Assembly (NCBI RefSeq): GCF_932526225.1
Contig: NC_064044.1
Location: 12,226,084-12,290,083, forward strand
Source: Nematostella vectensis
Lineage: Eukaryota; Cnidaria; Anthozoa; Actiniaria; Edwardsiidae
Direction: 5' to 3'
DNA: 64,000 nt
Both the position numbers and the translations under genes were made by a program. Positions 22,053 through 34,523 of this stretch are shown piece by piece. Within the stretch, counting starts at the first letter, position 1. Each line of letters begins with the position of its first letter. The notes beneath the pieces were generated by a model that worked only from the letters and a program-made list of their open reading frames with translations, made no database searches and was not told where the DNA came from.

Positions 22053-23151
22053 CAAGAGACCATGATGTAAGAGAACGAATCCCCCGTATTAGGGTATGTT
22101 CCAATGATGACGTCCGTGAAAGCTATTTTTAGAACAAGCAGTTGTTTTTAGATACGCCTCTGATTGGTTAGCGCTCACGTTTCCTAGCAACATGAGTCAA
22201 ACGCGCGATCACATCTTGAGCGATGTGAACCGGCAAAGGATGTTATGGAAATCTTTCTGACCGAAAACCACCCTTTTATACAAACGAAAATGATTTTCCA
22301 TAGAGTACGCTGGATCCAACCAACCGTTTCTCGGACATTGAAATGCATAGAGCTCGTGATTTTAGGCTCGGGTAAAAGTAAAAGTTTTCACGGCTGATTC
22401 GCAAATTATAAGTAAAACAACAAACAATCATAAATCTGTGTTTACAACACACAATTCTCTTCCAATTCCCTTTTAATGAAAAAGATCCAGAACTTAATAC
22501 CATTATATTCACACCGATATTGTGGCCATTAAGGCAGGTATTTCACAAATAAAAGATTTCAAGTCTCCATAATGAAGTAAATCTTATTCCGGTGACAAGG
22601 GTTTCTTGAGTGACATGATTTCTGAACATTTGCGTGAAGAATTAAAGTTCATTCATCTAAAAATATTGTAAATCAAAGAAAAATAAAGGCCTTCTTGTAT
22701 TTAAATACATAACATAGACTGAGAATGCCTAAGTTTTCCATATAACCGTATTGAAGAGAAAAAAACTTTTTAGGAGTCAGCCTGATGCATCTTGAATGAC
22801 TCCAAATTCGCCGTCTCCCCGACGTCTTCCAGTTCAATTATTTATATAACATTTAGATAACTTAACATTAGATAACTTAACAGATACCAGGACACCACCC
22901 TACAAGTAGCATTGTAATCATGAGCTATGAGAAGCAGCTTAAAGGATAAAAACAGGTAGCGAACGAAGTCAAGAAGTGCAGAGGGAAAAACATTTTGAAA
23001 AACTATAAGCTCGCGAGGTGCCCATAACCAAATATGGCGCGATGAACCATATATGGATGCTATGATTGACAAGCTCGCGCAATCTAAAAATAGCTTTCAT
23101 GGACGGCATCATGGGCCACGGGGATTCGTTCTCTTATTTCATGGTCTCTTG
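22053..23151. mobile_element. Non-autonomous hAT-like element, 1.1 kb, perfect 8-bp target duplication
   Basis: The terminal repeats start CAAGAGACCATGA and extend imperfectly for about 80 bp, including AAGAGAACGAATCCCC and GAAAGCTATTTTTAG. Both sides are flanked by TGTGAAAA (22045-22052 and 23152-23159). An 8-bp duplication with CA-starting ends is typical of hAT. No transposase frame is recognisable inside; the open frames are short and unrelated. Confidence 0.85.
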
Positions 23152-23159
23152 TGTGAAAA

Positions 23160-24270
23160 TGAATTCCATAATTCAGTCGCTTAGCGCGTACTGGGCAATA
23201 AAAGGTTATCGCGCGCGCCGTGTGGGGTGACGCAGGGAATTGATCTCCCAGGTTCCTTTAATGTTGCGCTAAAAAAAAATCATCGTGTTTTCTTAAAACA
23301 AACATCGCATCAGTTATATAACCATCTGTCTTTCTGCATGTGCTTCCGTGTGTCTGTTCACCTGACTGTGTCTGTCTGTTTGTTTATGTGCGTCCGTCTG
23401 CCTGTTATTCGTTTGTCTGTGCCTCTCTGTCTGTTTGTCTGTCTCTCTGTGTCTGTATGTAATTCTGTCAGTCCTTCATTCTTTGCTCCTGTATTTGTCT
23501 TTCTTTCTATCTCTATATGCCCGTCCATCGTTCTCAAATTTCGGACTTGATCCAAGCAGTGAACTGAGTACGAGTTAAACGATAAAGATAGCTACGCCAT
23601 GTGACGTCTTTGCTACGCACGCGAAGACCCTTAAGTGGTGACGGTTGAAGAGGCATTCTTACCATAATCGCATTTCGGTGTTAGATTACGGATGGATGAA
23701 TGAGAAGTCTCTAATTGTTAGCATAGATGACGAGACGTGAAAATTGTCGAGACGTGAAAATTGCGACATATGAATAAAGTTAAAAAGGGGAGATGGTAAT
23801 GAAGTTAGTAAGTTAGTTAATAAAGGGCGATGCTAATAAAACCCGGCGAACTTAAAAGGATATAAGCAATAGGCGCTCTCTGAGGTTGAACAACCCTGTC
23901 ACTTGATCACGAACGTGCACAAATCAAGCGTACAGTACAAGAAAACATATGGACGAGATTTTTGAATACGCGTATTCGGGCACAAATCGCTTATTGATTA
24001 ATTTGAAACTTTTTATTCACTTTCTTTTGATCTTTGTCTTTATCAGTTTGCATGTTTTATCGCCATTATATCCTGAGCTCTACAGCCCTAGAAATAGTTT
24101 TATATAGCCATTACTATTTACCGAGCGAGCCTTAGTTTCTTTGTGTATGTGCAATCTTGAGCTTATATATTGAGAATTGAAAAATTTCATGCCATTTTTT
24201 TGCTCTGTCAGTTTTGTCACTGGGTGGTCACTGCAAAGGTTTCTGCGTGCGTCCTCATATAATTCTCCCA
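23160..24270. other. Intergenic, low-complexity CTGT-rich stretch
   Basis: It contains a pyrimidine-rich TCTGT/CTGTCTGT region (about 23330-23520), probably a decayed microsatellite. The frames over it are repetitive shadows. No gene is recognised. Confidence 0.6.
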
Positions 24271-24279
24271 TGTTATCCA

Positions 24280-24309
24280 GTATATATATATATATACAGT
24301 ATATATATA

Positions 24310-24389
<80 letters not shown>
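24280..24389. repeat. (AT)n microsatellite
   Basis: About 110 bp of nearly uninterrupted AT dinucleotides. A shorter AT run lies beside the foldback element near 24653-24681. Confidence 0.97.
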
Positions 24390-24390
<1 letters not shown>

Positions 24391-24470
24391 CTTGAGTGAA
24401 AATTCCCGTCAGCCAACAGCCAGTCTATCTAAGAGGATCCAAGATACCAGGGCTCAGTAGCGAAAATATA

Positions 24471-24659
24471 AATATAGTAGTTTGAAGAAAGATGCTACGA
24501 TTCCCAACTTTTAGACATTATTAAAAATTGAATAAAAGTTTTTTTTAGCTTTTTAACTTATTTTATACTGAAGAAGGCCGAAGGGCCGAAACGTTTAGTC
24601 AATTTTTAATAATGTCTAAAAGTTGGGAATCGTAGCATCTTTCTTCACACTACTATATA
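24471..24659. mobile_element. Foldback element with hammerhead-like core in its loop
   Basis: The left arm (24471-24531) and right arm (24599-24659) are nearly perfect inverted repeats of about 60 bp, for example GATGCTACGATTCCCAAC and its complement. The 67-bp loop contains, at 24568-24600, CTGAAGA, then GGCC-GAAG-GGCC, then GAAAC, then a GTC. This resembles the hammerhead core (CUGANGA, stem II, GAAA, GUC). One extra A precedes stem II, and the loop-side half of stem I is not well paired, so ribozyme activity is uncertain. Such motifs are known from Penelope-like retroelements. Confidence 0.6.
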
Positions 24660-24689
24660 TATATATGAGAATATATATATATGGCGGCC

Positions 24690-25080
24690 TTACATAACAT
24701 GTGCCAAAACATGTGCCAAAAATACTAGTGGTGTAAAAGTTCCCATCTCTACGTTGATTATTCTCTGGTTGTATTTCCTCTTCTTCTCATTCTCTTGTTC
24801 TCTGAAGATAGTTTCTGTGGGTTTGTTCTGGTTAGACTGGGAGTTAACATGCGTTACACGTACATCGAAGAATGCTGTAACTCCTGGTGTGCAGAAACCT
24901 GCTGCTTTCATATCCAGCCTCGCTTCTTTGCTTGTAACAGTGGATTGCAGGTTAAAGACTTCATTGTCAAGTGGTTGCAAGAGTGGCTCTGTTTCTACAT
25001 TTTTGCACACTTTACTTATGTGAGCTGTCAAGAGATCTCTGATGGTGTCATGCCTCTGAGCTACAATGCCTTTTTTCTTA
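24690..25080 (-). pseudogene. Fragment of a transposon-type ORF (C-terminal domain)
   Basis: The - strand translation reads GIVAQRHDTIRDLL, then SKVCKNVETEPLLQPL, then EARLDMKAAGF, then AFFDVRV, then RKYNQRIINVEMGTFTPLVF. I recognise this pattern from the C-terminal part of repetitive ORFs in invertebrate genomes. The LD...FDVRV spacing resembles a PD-(D/E)xK nuclease core, but that is inference. It is truncated on both sides with no neighbouring transposase or polymerase. Confidence 0.5.
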
Positions 25081-25342
25081 CAGGATAATGCATGGCTGAC
25101 TGTGAAGCGTTCACAATAATAATAATAAATAGTTTATTCAAACTAATAGCTATTTAATTATCAATTGAATTGCTGGCTGAGTGAGCAAGTGACTAAACAA
25201 TATATGTAATTAATTAATTAGGCATAAACTTCACAGTTACAAAATATTTTAGAAAATATCAGTCCTGGTCGTATGGATATGGTTTTGACTGCTTGATCTT
25301 AGAGAATACGTACTGGGATTAGAAACGGATGTGCTTATTGTA

Positions 25343-25497
25343 CTGCGGCGTAGCCAGGATTTTTAACAGGGGGGTCCCAAAATGCCCTTAAGACATTTTC
25401 TCCTGTATTTTAGATAATGTTTCATACATTTACTGTATTTTTGGCTGCTAGAAGGGGGGTCCGGGCCCCCCTGGGCAAACCCCTGGCTACGCCCCTG
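25343..25497. mobile_element. hAT-like MITE, 155 bp
   Basis: The ends are CTGCGGCGTAGCCAGGA and CCCCTGGCTACGCCCCTG, which are inverted repeats. The 8-bp flanks TTATTGTA and TTATAGGA match at six positions, suggesting an old hAT-type duplication. G runs follow the left end and precede the right end, as in the 19.9-kb element. Confidence 0.7.
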
Positions 25498-27770
25498 TTA
25501 TAGGATAGAGGGGGTGTTCTGGCCCGACCCTCGTCATCCATATATTCTCTTGTACTTTACGCTCGACCTTGTGCACCTGCATAACCACGTGACAGGGCTC
25601 GGGATGAGAAGGGGTTGGAGGGGGGGGATCTTTTCAGGAAAGGGTTGTGTACATAGTCAATTTTACTACAATAGAACAGGCGATAAAATTATCGAATAAT
25701 CCATGTCGGGCATTAGGCTTTTAACGAGGTCTCTACTTGCGAAAACACTCAAATTTCGCCTTAAGCTTATGAGAAAACGCCAATTAAGAGCTAATTGTGG
25801 TCAGAATGATTTTGTTTTAACATTTGTTAGGCTGTTACATAGGGGTCTTGGCGTACAAATTGCATCTTAAAGTCAAGAGGACGTGATTTTGCGGTATGCT
25901 AGATTAAGATGGTACGATAATCAGGGGATAATGGCGCGATAAAATGACCTTTATGATCGTGTGTACCCATTTAACGGCTCAGACCTTAAAACGGGCTTTT
26001 AATGTAATGTCCACAGGACGTGCTTTCGCGGCATGCAGAAGGAGTTATATATTGAGAGGTATATGGCACGCGACAGTACGGCCTTGATCATAAGATTACT
26101 CAAGTAAGTTGTAATCGGAAGATGTATTGATTGGTCTAGACATTAATGTTTGATTTAGCAAAGGCTTTTAAAAACAATCAGTGAATACTAAGTATATTAG
26201 AAATATCGCTTTTATATTTTCGAAGAAGAACCTGCAATCATTTATCGAATTGGAATTTAAATGATTATGTTAGTAGTATATAGCCATGATGGACTGTAAG
26301 TAAGTGCTGGTGTTGGTGGGTTGTGGTAGGGGTAAGGGTTGGGGGTGGTGTTTTGGGCAGCTTCTGCACAGGCAAAAAGAGATTCTCTCTTCAAATAATC
26401 AATTGAGATGAAGATTGTCTATGTCTGTCCACTCCAAGGGTAATACGTGAATGGATAAATTATGTTTTTTTTTGTAAATAGGTAAAATACCTTTTTGTGA
26501 GTAATGTTTGGGTTTCCATAAACATTCTTTACGGAATGCTTAGAAAGCACTGTGAACCAGTCCCCGCCATATGTTTTTTTCCGATTTACTCAGATACATA
26601 CGGACCCAATTTGATATCAATAGACCGGAATTATAAATCGATTACATCAAAAAGGAATAATTAGATTTTTTTAGTTTTTTTTTTCAAATTCGCAATTTTA
26701 TCCGACGTTAAGCTCAGGACATTTTTTGTAAATGAGGATATCCAAACGTTTTTTTATATTTCTGCCACAATAGATCTTGTAAGGCTAAACCTGTTACCTC
26801 TACTTTATAGGGAGCTTTGATGAAAAAGCTAAAAAAATAATAATGATGATAAAATGATTCTCACTTACCCGGCTAATTTAAACGGTTGTAGAATCTTATT
26901 CGTCCTTTTTTAAATATTGGCGAAGGTTGAACTAGAGCGTGCCTTTCGCAACGTTAAAGGAAGCCCTTTCTCTCTTCAGTTGATTAGTCTAGTGCACTCT
27001 CCGGAATGACACGGAATGACTGTATAATCAAGGTATTAGCCAATCATAGGCTACAGTGAGACACGTCACAATGAACATGGCAACCTGCGAAATGGCTTCC
27101 AGCCCGAAAATTGTATTGCCGCAAAATGGCTTCTTGTTTGAATTTGTTATCTATAATCCAATAATGCGATTTCTTAACTGTTGTTATTTTTTTAGGTAAA
27201 GCACGCAATTTAACTAGTAATAAAACGTGTGTATAGCTCATAATTCGAACAGAATTGCTTATTTTATTCTTGTAACATCTGCTTCTCTGTCTTGCTTTGC
27301 AATATGTGCCAAACATGTGCCATCGAACGCCTTTGAGGAAGCACCTAGATGTTACCTCAAGACAAACTACAGACGAGACAAGCGGTTTGAATAACTAGAT
27401 AAGATGTCCCAACAATCACCAGAATATCGAGAGGAGTAGAATCACACAAAGAGTAGATTTAACTCTAAGAGTAGAGGGCAGACAAACTGATGGAAAGGTT
27501 AGAAAAAAGTAGAACAAACAAACGAATGAATCAACAAACGATTAAACACAAAGAAAATACAAATCAAGCCAGCGAGAAAGCGAACAAACAAACGAAAGGG
27601 AGAAGGCGCGGAAAAGCATTATGGGTATCATCCATCCCTCCTTCATCCGGTAGTCATTAATTGTACAAATAGACTAGACAAACGGATACGATAAAAAAAA
27701 TAAAACTAAAGTGCTTTTATAAAACCCACGACATTTTGCGGCTGCACTTTGAACTAAAGCTCTCGGGATA
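25498..27770. other. Intergenic; no gene recognised
   Basis: AT-rich DNA with short frames only. None shows a recognisable domain or splice-linked continuation. Confidence 0.5.
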
Positions 27771-27779
27771 GCCCCAATG

Positions 27780-30030
27780 GGATAGTTAGGCCTTACACAA
27801 GATAAGAAGAAGAGAAGACATACTACCATGTGATAACTAGGCCTTACACAAGAGATCAAGAAGAGAAGACATGCCATTGGATAACTAGGCCTTACACAAG
27901 AGATCAAGAAGAGAAGACATGCCATTGGATAACTAGGCCTTACACAAGAGATCAAGAAGAGAAGACAAGAAGACAAGATCAAGAAGAGAAGACATACCAT
28001 GAAATAGCCAAGCCTTACACAAGAGATCAAAAAGAGAAGACATACCATGGGATAACTAGGCCTTACACAAGAGGTCAAGAAGAGAAGACATACCATGGGA
28101 TAACTAGGCCTTACACAAGAGATCAAGAAGAGAAGACATACCATGGGATAACTAGGCCTTACACAAGAGATCAAGAAGAGAAGAGATACCATGGGATAAC
28201 TAGGCCTTACACAAGAGATGAAGAAGAGAAGACATACCATGGGATAACTAGGCCTTACACAAGAGATCAAGAAGAGAAGACATACCATGGGATAACTAGG
28301 CCTTACACAAGAGATCAAGAAGAGAAGACATACCATGGGATAACTAGGCCTTACACAAGAGGTCAAGAAGAGAAGACATGCCATGGGATAACTAGGCCTT
28401 ACACAAGAGATCAAGAAGAGAAGACATACCATGGGATAACTAGGCCTTACACAAGAGATGAAGAAGAGAAGACATACCATGGAATAGCCAGGCCTTACAC
28501 AAGAGGTCAAGAAGAGAAGACATACCATGGGATAACTAGGCCTTACACAAGAGATCAAGAAGAGAAGACATACCATGGGATAACTAGGCCTTACACAAGA
28601 GGTCAAGAAGAGAAGACATGCCATGGGATAACTAGGCCTTACACAAGAGATCAAGAAGAGAAGACATACCATGGGATAACTAGGCCTTACACAAGAGGTT
28701 AAGAAGAGAAGACATACCATGGGATAACTAGGCCTTACACAAGAGATCAAGAAGAGAAGACATACCATGGAATAGCCAGGTCTTACACAAGAGGTTAAGA
28801 AGAGAAGACATACCATGGGATAACTAGGCCTTACACAAGAGATCAGGAAGAGAAGACATACCATGGAATAGCCAAGCCTTACACAAGAGATCAAGAAGAG
28901 AAGACATACCATGGAATAGCCAGGCCTTACACAAGAGGTTAAGAAGAGAAGACATACCATGGGATAACTAGGCCTTACACAAGAGATCAAGAAGAGAAAG
29001 CATACCATGGGATAACTAGGCCTTACACAAGAGATCAAGAAGAGAAGACATACCATGGGATAACTAGGCCTTACACAAGAGATCAAGAAGAGAAGACATA
29101 CCATGGGATAACTAGGCCTTACACAAGAGATCAAGAAGAGAAGACATACCATGGGATAACTAGGCCTTACACAAGAGATGAAGAAGAGAAGACATACCAT
29201 GGGATAACTAGGCCTTACACAAGAGATCAAGAAGAGAAGACATACCATGGGATAACTAGGCCTTACACAAGAGGTCAAGAAGAGAAGACATACCATGGGA
29301 TAACTAGGCCTTACACAAGAGATCAAGAAGAGAAGACATACCATAGGATAACTTGGCCTTACACAAGAGATCAAGAAGAGAAGACATACCATGGGATAAC
29401 TAGGCCTTACACAAGAGATCAAGAAGAGAAGGCATACCATGGGATAACTAGGCCTTACACAAGAGATCAAGAAGAGAAGACATACCATGGGATAACTAGG
29501 CCTTACACAAGAGATCAAGAAGAGAAGACATACCATGGAATAACTAGGCCTTATACAAGAGATCAAGAAGAGAAGACATACCATGGAATAGCCAAGCCTT
29601 ACACAAGAGGTCAAGAAGAGAAGACATACCATGGGATAACTAGGCCTTACACAAGAGATCAAGAAGAGAAGATATACCATGGAATAGCCAAGCCTTACAC
29701 AAGAGGTCAAGAAGAGAAGACATACCATGGGATAACTAGGCCTTACACAAGAGGTCAAGAAGAGAAGACATACCATGGGATAACTAGGCCTTACACAAGA
29801 GATCAAGAAGAGAAGATATACCATGGAATAGCTAGGCCTTACACAAGAGATCAAGAAGAGAAAACATACCATGGGATAACTAGGCCTTACACAAGAGATC
29901 AAGAAAAGAAAACATACCATGGGATAACTAGGCCTTACACAAGAGATCAAGAAAAGAAGACATACCATGGGATAACTCGGCTTTACATGAGAGGTCTAGG
30001 AACTAGGAGAGAAAACATACCATGGGATAG
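27780..30030. repeat. 48-bp minisatellite, about 46 copies
   Basis: The unit includes CCATGGGATAACTAGGCC, TTACACAAGAGATCAAGAAG and AGAAGACATA (48 bp). Units differ by point changes such as GGATAACT/GAATAGCC and GATC/GGTC. Because 48 is a multiple of three and the unit lacks stops in some frames, it stays open for 764 codons on the - strand and 290 on the + strand. Both readings are pure 16-residue repeats without a family match, so I treat them as non-coding. The array ends gradually in decayed copies at both sides. Confidence 0.95.
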
Positions 30031-30039
30031 CTTGTGTTT

Positions 30040-30990
30040 ATGATTGCCACATAGTCGTGTAAATAAGATATCACAGAAGGAAAGAAATGCAATTTAAAGC
30101 GGCATTGTCACCCGTTTACTTCCGGAGGGCCGACGGAATCCTCAGCCGACCAGAGATAAAAATCTATTAGAATACGCGGTATTTAACAGGCCATCCGCTC
30201 TATAGATTATCAGTCACATCCTCGAATAAACCTCCAATAGACACAGTTCTTTTAATTTTGAAATATTTTTCGAGTTTTCCGTTAAAAATCATCGCAGGTG
30301 TAACGTAATCGGCCGGATGTAAATTGGTGACATTTCGCTAAACCTCTCAGAGTTGATAGATTTGGTCGATTCTTCCAAATAATATGTGGTTCCTATGGAT
30401 ACTAATATATAGATTTAGGCACTGCCTAAAAGCGGAGCCAGCTTTATTACCATATTTTTATCTTCCGAATGGTATGTGGTTCGTATGGATACTATAAAAT
30501 ACGTGTTCGCGCGAATAACTCAAATTTTCAATTTTGAGGTATTTTAGTCAACCTTTGGGGAAAAGACCGTGAACTGGATGGCCTGGGTCCAGTCATTGTG
30601 ACGTAGATCGAGATGTCAATCAAATTACATAATAAAATATATGCGCGCTAAACTAGTTTCCGTCTTCATGTCTTCTGAGTTATTGCTAAAGATAGTTATG
30701 TGGTCATAAGTTTCACCGTCATCTTTTTATCTCAACATGGTAGTCAACTGATTTTTTTAACTTCAGGATACAAATCTGCAAAATTTGGCAGATCGCGCGC
30801 TGTTTTTGAAACCTACAACAAAACGATAAATTTTCTTTTTTCGAAATTATTTTTGGCTTCATTGTGCAATGTGCAATTGTGGTATTGCCGTCTCTATATT
30901 GTTGTTTAGTTTTCCCGCCAAAACTTGGAATAACTCATGCGATTCAATCTTCGCGCAGTCTGCAAAATTTTCAAAGTTAGAAAATTCACA
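30040..30990. other. Intergenic, with partial direct repeats
   Basis: A motif around ATGTGGTTCCTATGGATACT at 30391 recurs with changes at 30474, so a decayed duplication is present. No gene is recognised. Confidence 0.45.
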
Positions 30991-30994
30991 TTTC

Positions 30995-31168
30995 AATAGG
31001 CCATTGCAGCTATAAGCATGCGCGCGCACTCACCATGCGAAACTACCTCAACTACCGGCATGCAGCGCGCGCTTCTTTGATGTAAGCTTAAAAAAGCGCG
31101 CGCTGCATTCTGGTAGTTGAGGTAGGTTTCTTTATGCGCGCGCAAACTTATAGCTGGAATGGCCTATT
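30995..31168. mobile_element. GC-rich hairpin MITE, 174 bp
   Basis: The left half starts AATAGGCCATTGCAGCTATA and the right half ends TATAGCTGGAATGGCCTATT. Between them AACTACCTCAACTACC pairs with GGTAGTTGAGGTAG, and GCGCGCGC runs pair with each other. Nearly the whole element folds into one stem. It has no coding capacity, and I could not assign a clear target duplication. Confidence 0.75.
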
Positions 31169-31220
31169 AAATTCAACCTTTTTTGTATATTATGAGCTTA
31201 ACAGATGACTCCATTACGAG

Positions 31221-31367
31221 AGTAAGTACGCCGCTGCTTTGTCTCATATCATCTTTGTTCTACAAAGGAGTTTTTTTTGTCTCTATTCTTCTCGTTCTTT
31301 GTGTCGAGGTGTGGATATTGTTCATTTGCCCAATCAAATTGCAGCTTGTAAGAGCTGCGTACTTACC
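31221..31367. mobile_element. MITE copy 3, perfect 10-bp target duplication
   Basis: Same family as 5726-5872 and 5880-6025. It starts AGTAAGTACGCCGC and ends GCTGCGTACTTACC. CCATTACGAG is present on both sides (31211-31220 and 31368-31377). A 9-11 bp duplication points to a Mutator-like transposase as the mobilising enzyme (inference). Confidence 0.9.
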
Positions 31368-31510
31368 CCATTACGAGCCTAGTCCTGAAATTTTGTGATG
31401 ATGTTATTAAATATTATGAATAGAGGATAGGCATATAAACCACGATTCGCGTTGATTCCATTGTTGCGCAGAGCTCGAGTATGCCTGCTAATGAGCAATT
31501 AGAAGAGTTG

Positions 31511-31648
31511 GAAAGGGATATTAATTTGTTATTCTTATTCTTATTCTTATTCTTATTCTTATTCTTATTCTTATTATTATTCTTATTCTTATTCTTATTC
31601 TTATTCTTATTCTTATTCTTATTCTTATTCTTATTCTTATTCTTATTC

Positions 31649-31684
<36 letters not shown>
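31511..31684. repeat. (TTATTC)n hexanucleotide microsatellite passing into (ATT)n
   Basis: About 170 bp of TTATTC units with a few TTATTA interruptions, ending in a pure ATT run. The resulting Leu-Phe and Asn-Lys frames are artefacts. Confidence 0.97.
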
Positions 31685-31685
<1 letters not shown>

Positions 31686-31689
31686 TAGA

Positions 31690-34477
31690 TCCGACATGTC
31701 AATCACGCTCGCACGAATAGCCAATCAGGAAAGAGATGATGCAATAACAGCCATGTGGTCCCACAAATGTCCCATAAAAAGTCGGCAATTGACGGCAAAA
31801 AAACCTTTTGGCTGTTCTTAATAATCGTGGAAGCGTTTCAAAGCCAGAAACTTGTTATTTAGGCTAAAAATCGAGAAAATGGGAGACAGCCGTGCAGCTA
31901 TTTTTTTTTCCTCCTTTACCGGAAGCCGTGTAAGTAGACACAGCGTAAAAGTCAGGCGTAAAGAGTGAATACGGCATTCTCTTCTACTTGTCCGCGCACT
32001 TAAATGACTGCAAGTTGAGATAAATAGCTTTAAAGCTAGTATGTGAAAGCACATAAACACATAGTACCTACCGAAGGGATCACCGCTTAATCTTATCGTT
32101 TCCAAGTTTTCGTATTCATCAACCAAACTTGCAGTTATCTATTTTTATGCTTCTCTACAAGATTTTCACCAAGCTTGGACAACAAATCAAGTATCCATCA
32201 TTTTAGGTGACCGTGTTTTATTTCCCAAGTCGCAGGAAAACCCCTATAAACGTCTATATTTTAGGTAAACCCGAGCAGGATTCACAGACCTCATCCGACA
32301 TGTTGTACAATTTGTGGGACTTTTGTGGGACATTTGGGTTGCACTTCGCCGACTTCTATTTGCTGCTTTCTGATTGGATATTCGTGCGCGCGTAGGATCT
32401 ATGAATTCCCATTTCAGAATTTGAAAGTCTATAATGCTTTCTTTTGGCTAGATTATTATAACTGAAAGGATTTAAGAACTTTAATCATTGTGAAACTCAA
32501 GCTATTCAACTTCAAAAGAGTCATAATTTTCAGTGTCATAAATCAAAGAAAAGAGTTTGTGATGAGAAAAGAAATTACAAACTTGTGTAATACGAAGTTT
32601 AGTGTTTTTATTAAAAGGTTTTAATCGCGTTTTACGATCTTACGTTGGAAACATGGAAATGTTCTGTTATTATCAAACACATTTTTTTTCCTTTTCAGTC
32701 GCATTAATTTTTCCTGTTATTTGCAACTATGTTTGTAATTTTTGTTTTGTTTTTACTTCTGCACTATACATATTTGGGACGAAAGTTTAACGTTGACAAT
32801 AACTGTAAAAGATAAACATTTTTAGCTAATGCATTTGCGAAAACAGATAAAAATAAATTCAACTGATGTTAACTTGCAGAAGCTTGGAAACTTATATTTT
32901 CTTAAGAAAAATATAATCCACAAAGCAGATGGAGCGGAATCATGAAGCTACGATTTGAAAAGTTGCAACTTCATGTATTGAAGGGGTTGAAGCAAAATAT
33001 AAAAAAAGGAATTACCATTCGGTCCATTAACAGTGGAAATTTTTTATCGCTTCACTTGATGTTTCGGACGTGACATTTTGATTTTAAAATATGCAAGTTT
33101 TGTCCAGAATTTGTCTCGTCTTATGTTAGCTGGTTGGATGCTGTTTGAAATGTTTTTACCGCTATTTTTAGTCACAAGGAAATAATATTTTTTTTTTACA
33201 AAATAAAGTGCTCAAACGACACGATTGAGACATAAACTAACGCTGAAAATATCTTCAAAAATAAAAATATCTTCTACATGATGGAGCAGGCAACGGTGGT
33301 ATTGTAAGCGTGAACATTGGGGATTCACGGGAAAAAGCAAGGCAGGAGCCATTTCGCATTCAGTTTTAAAACATCTTATCCGCTTTAGAAATATTCAACA
33401 CAAAATGGGTGTGATATTTTTTACCGTATTCTTATTTCACAAACAAAAATATTCTTTAGTTTAATTCCGTGGTCCATGTATGTTGATTGAGTACAGCTTT
33501 ATAGTCGCAGATATTATACACTCAGACTGATAATATACTAGATCCGTCCTTTAGTATCAAATAAAAAAAATATCTAGTAATTGCCGCTATTTTGGCTAGA
33601 CTCGATACACCCAAGCTCACGCAAAGAACAGATTTCCAGCTTTATCTTCTAATGAGATCAGTAAATAAAGCCAAATGTCTCTTCTGTGATGACATTCTGT
33701 GTCCGGAGAAGAACATATCAGCATTAAAAACGGTACAAATACACTTTAAAAGCAGACCAAATATTTTTAGTCATCTTTGGGAGTACCTTAGTGATCGGCT
33801 TTAGGGCCATAATTCGCATAGGAACACAATAACAGCTGGAAATTTGCTTAGATTGCAGTTATTTACGCAGGAGAAATATAAATAAATGCTTTGCAGGGCA
33901 CGATATTCAGGATATTATTTTTTACAGGATTTTCATTAGTCGAGAGAGAAACGCGATGCGCCAACTTTCTATGCTCGAACAGATCCACTTTTACGGTAAG
34001 TATTAAGTCTGTGTATCTATTAAAATTAACCAATCAGAGACAGGAAAAGTCGGCATCTCCCAGAGGCCTTGGAACCAAATATAGCACGCCAAGAGCGCAA
34101 GAAACCATTTAGCAGTAATTACTCCATTGTGATTGGCTGTGCTGTCTTTCGCCGATTATCTGCCGCACGCTAGCACGTTGTAAAGAAGAAAAAAAACATT
34201 CTTTTTAGTCTCGTCTTTCATTCGGTAATCTTGTGGATAATTTGGTTAAATGAATGCGAGTTAAGGACCACCAGTGTCAAGGACCCTTTTAGAAAATCAA
34301 TGCCAGTAGCGATGACAAAATGACATTTTTATGACAGAAAAGCAAAGTGTTTCTTTAAAAAGCTAAATGAAATCAGAAGCATCAATTTCTATTACAAGCA
34401 AAACAATGCAAAAACAAAGGGGTAAAATTATCCTATTTAAATAGTTCAGCTCAATCAAGTTAAAAAGAGACAATGAT

Positions 34478-34523
<46 letters not shown>

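Noticed and set aside
27674-29968. 764-codon - strand hydrophobic repeat protein
   Set aside because: It is entirely a 48-bp minisatellite read in frame, with no unique domain, signal or splice support.
27780-30030. CRISPR-like regular repeat array
   Set aside because: Units are directly adjacent without unique spacers, and the genome is eukaryotic.
31414-31720. Asn/Lys-rich and Leu/Phe-rich frames
   Set aside because: They are direct translations of the TTATTC microsatellite.
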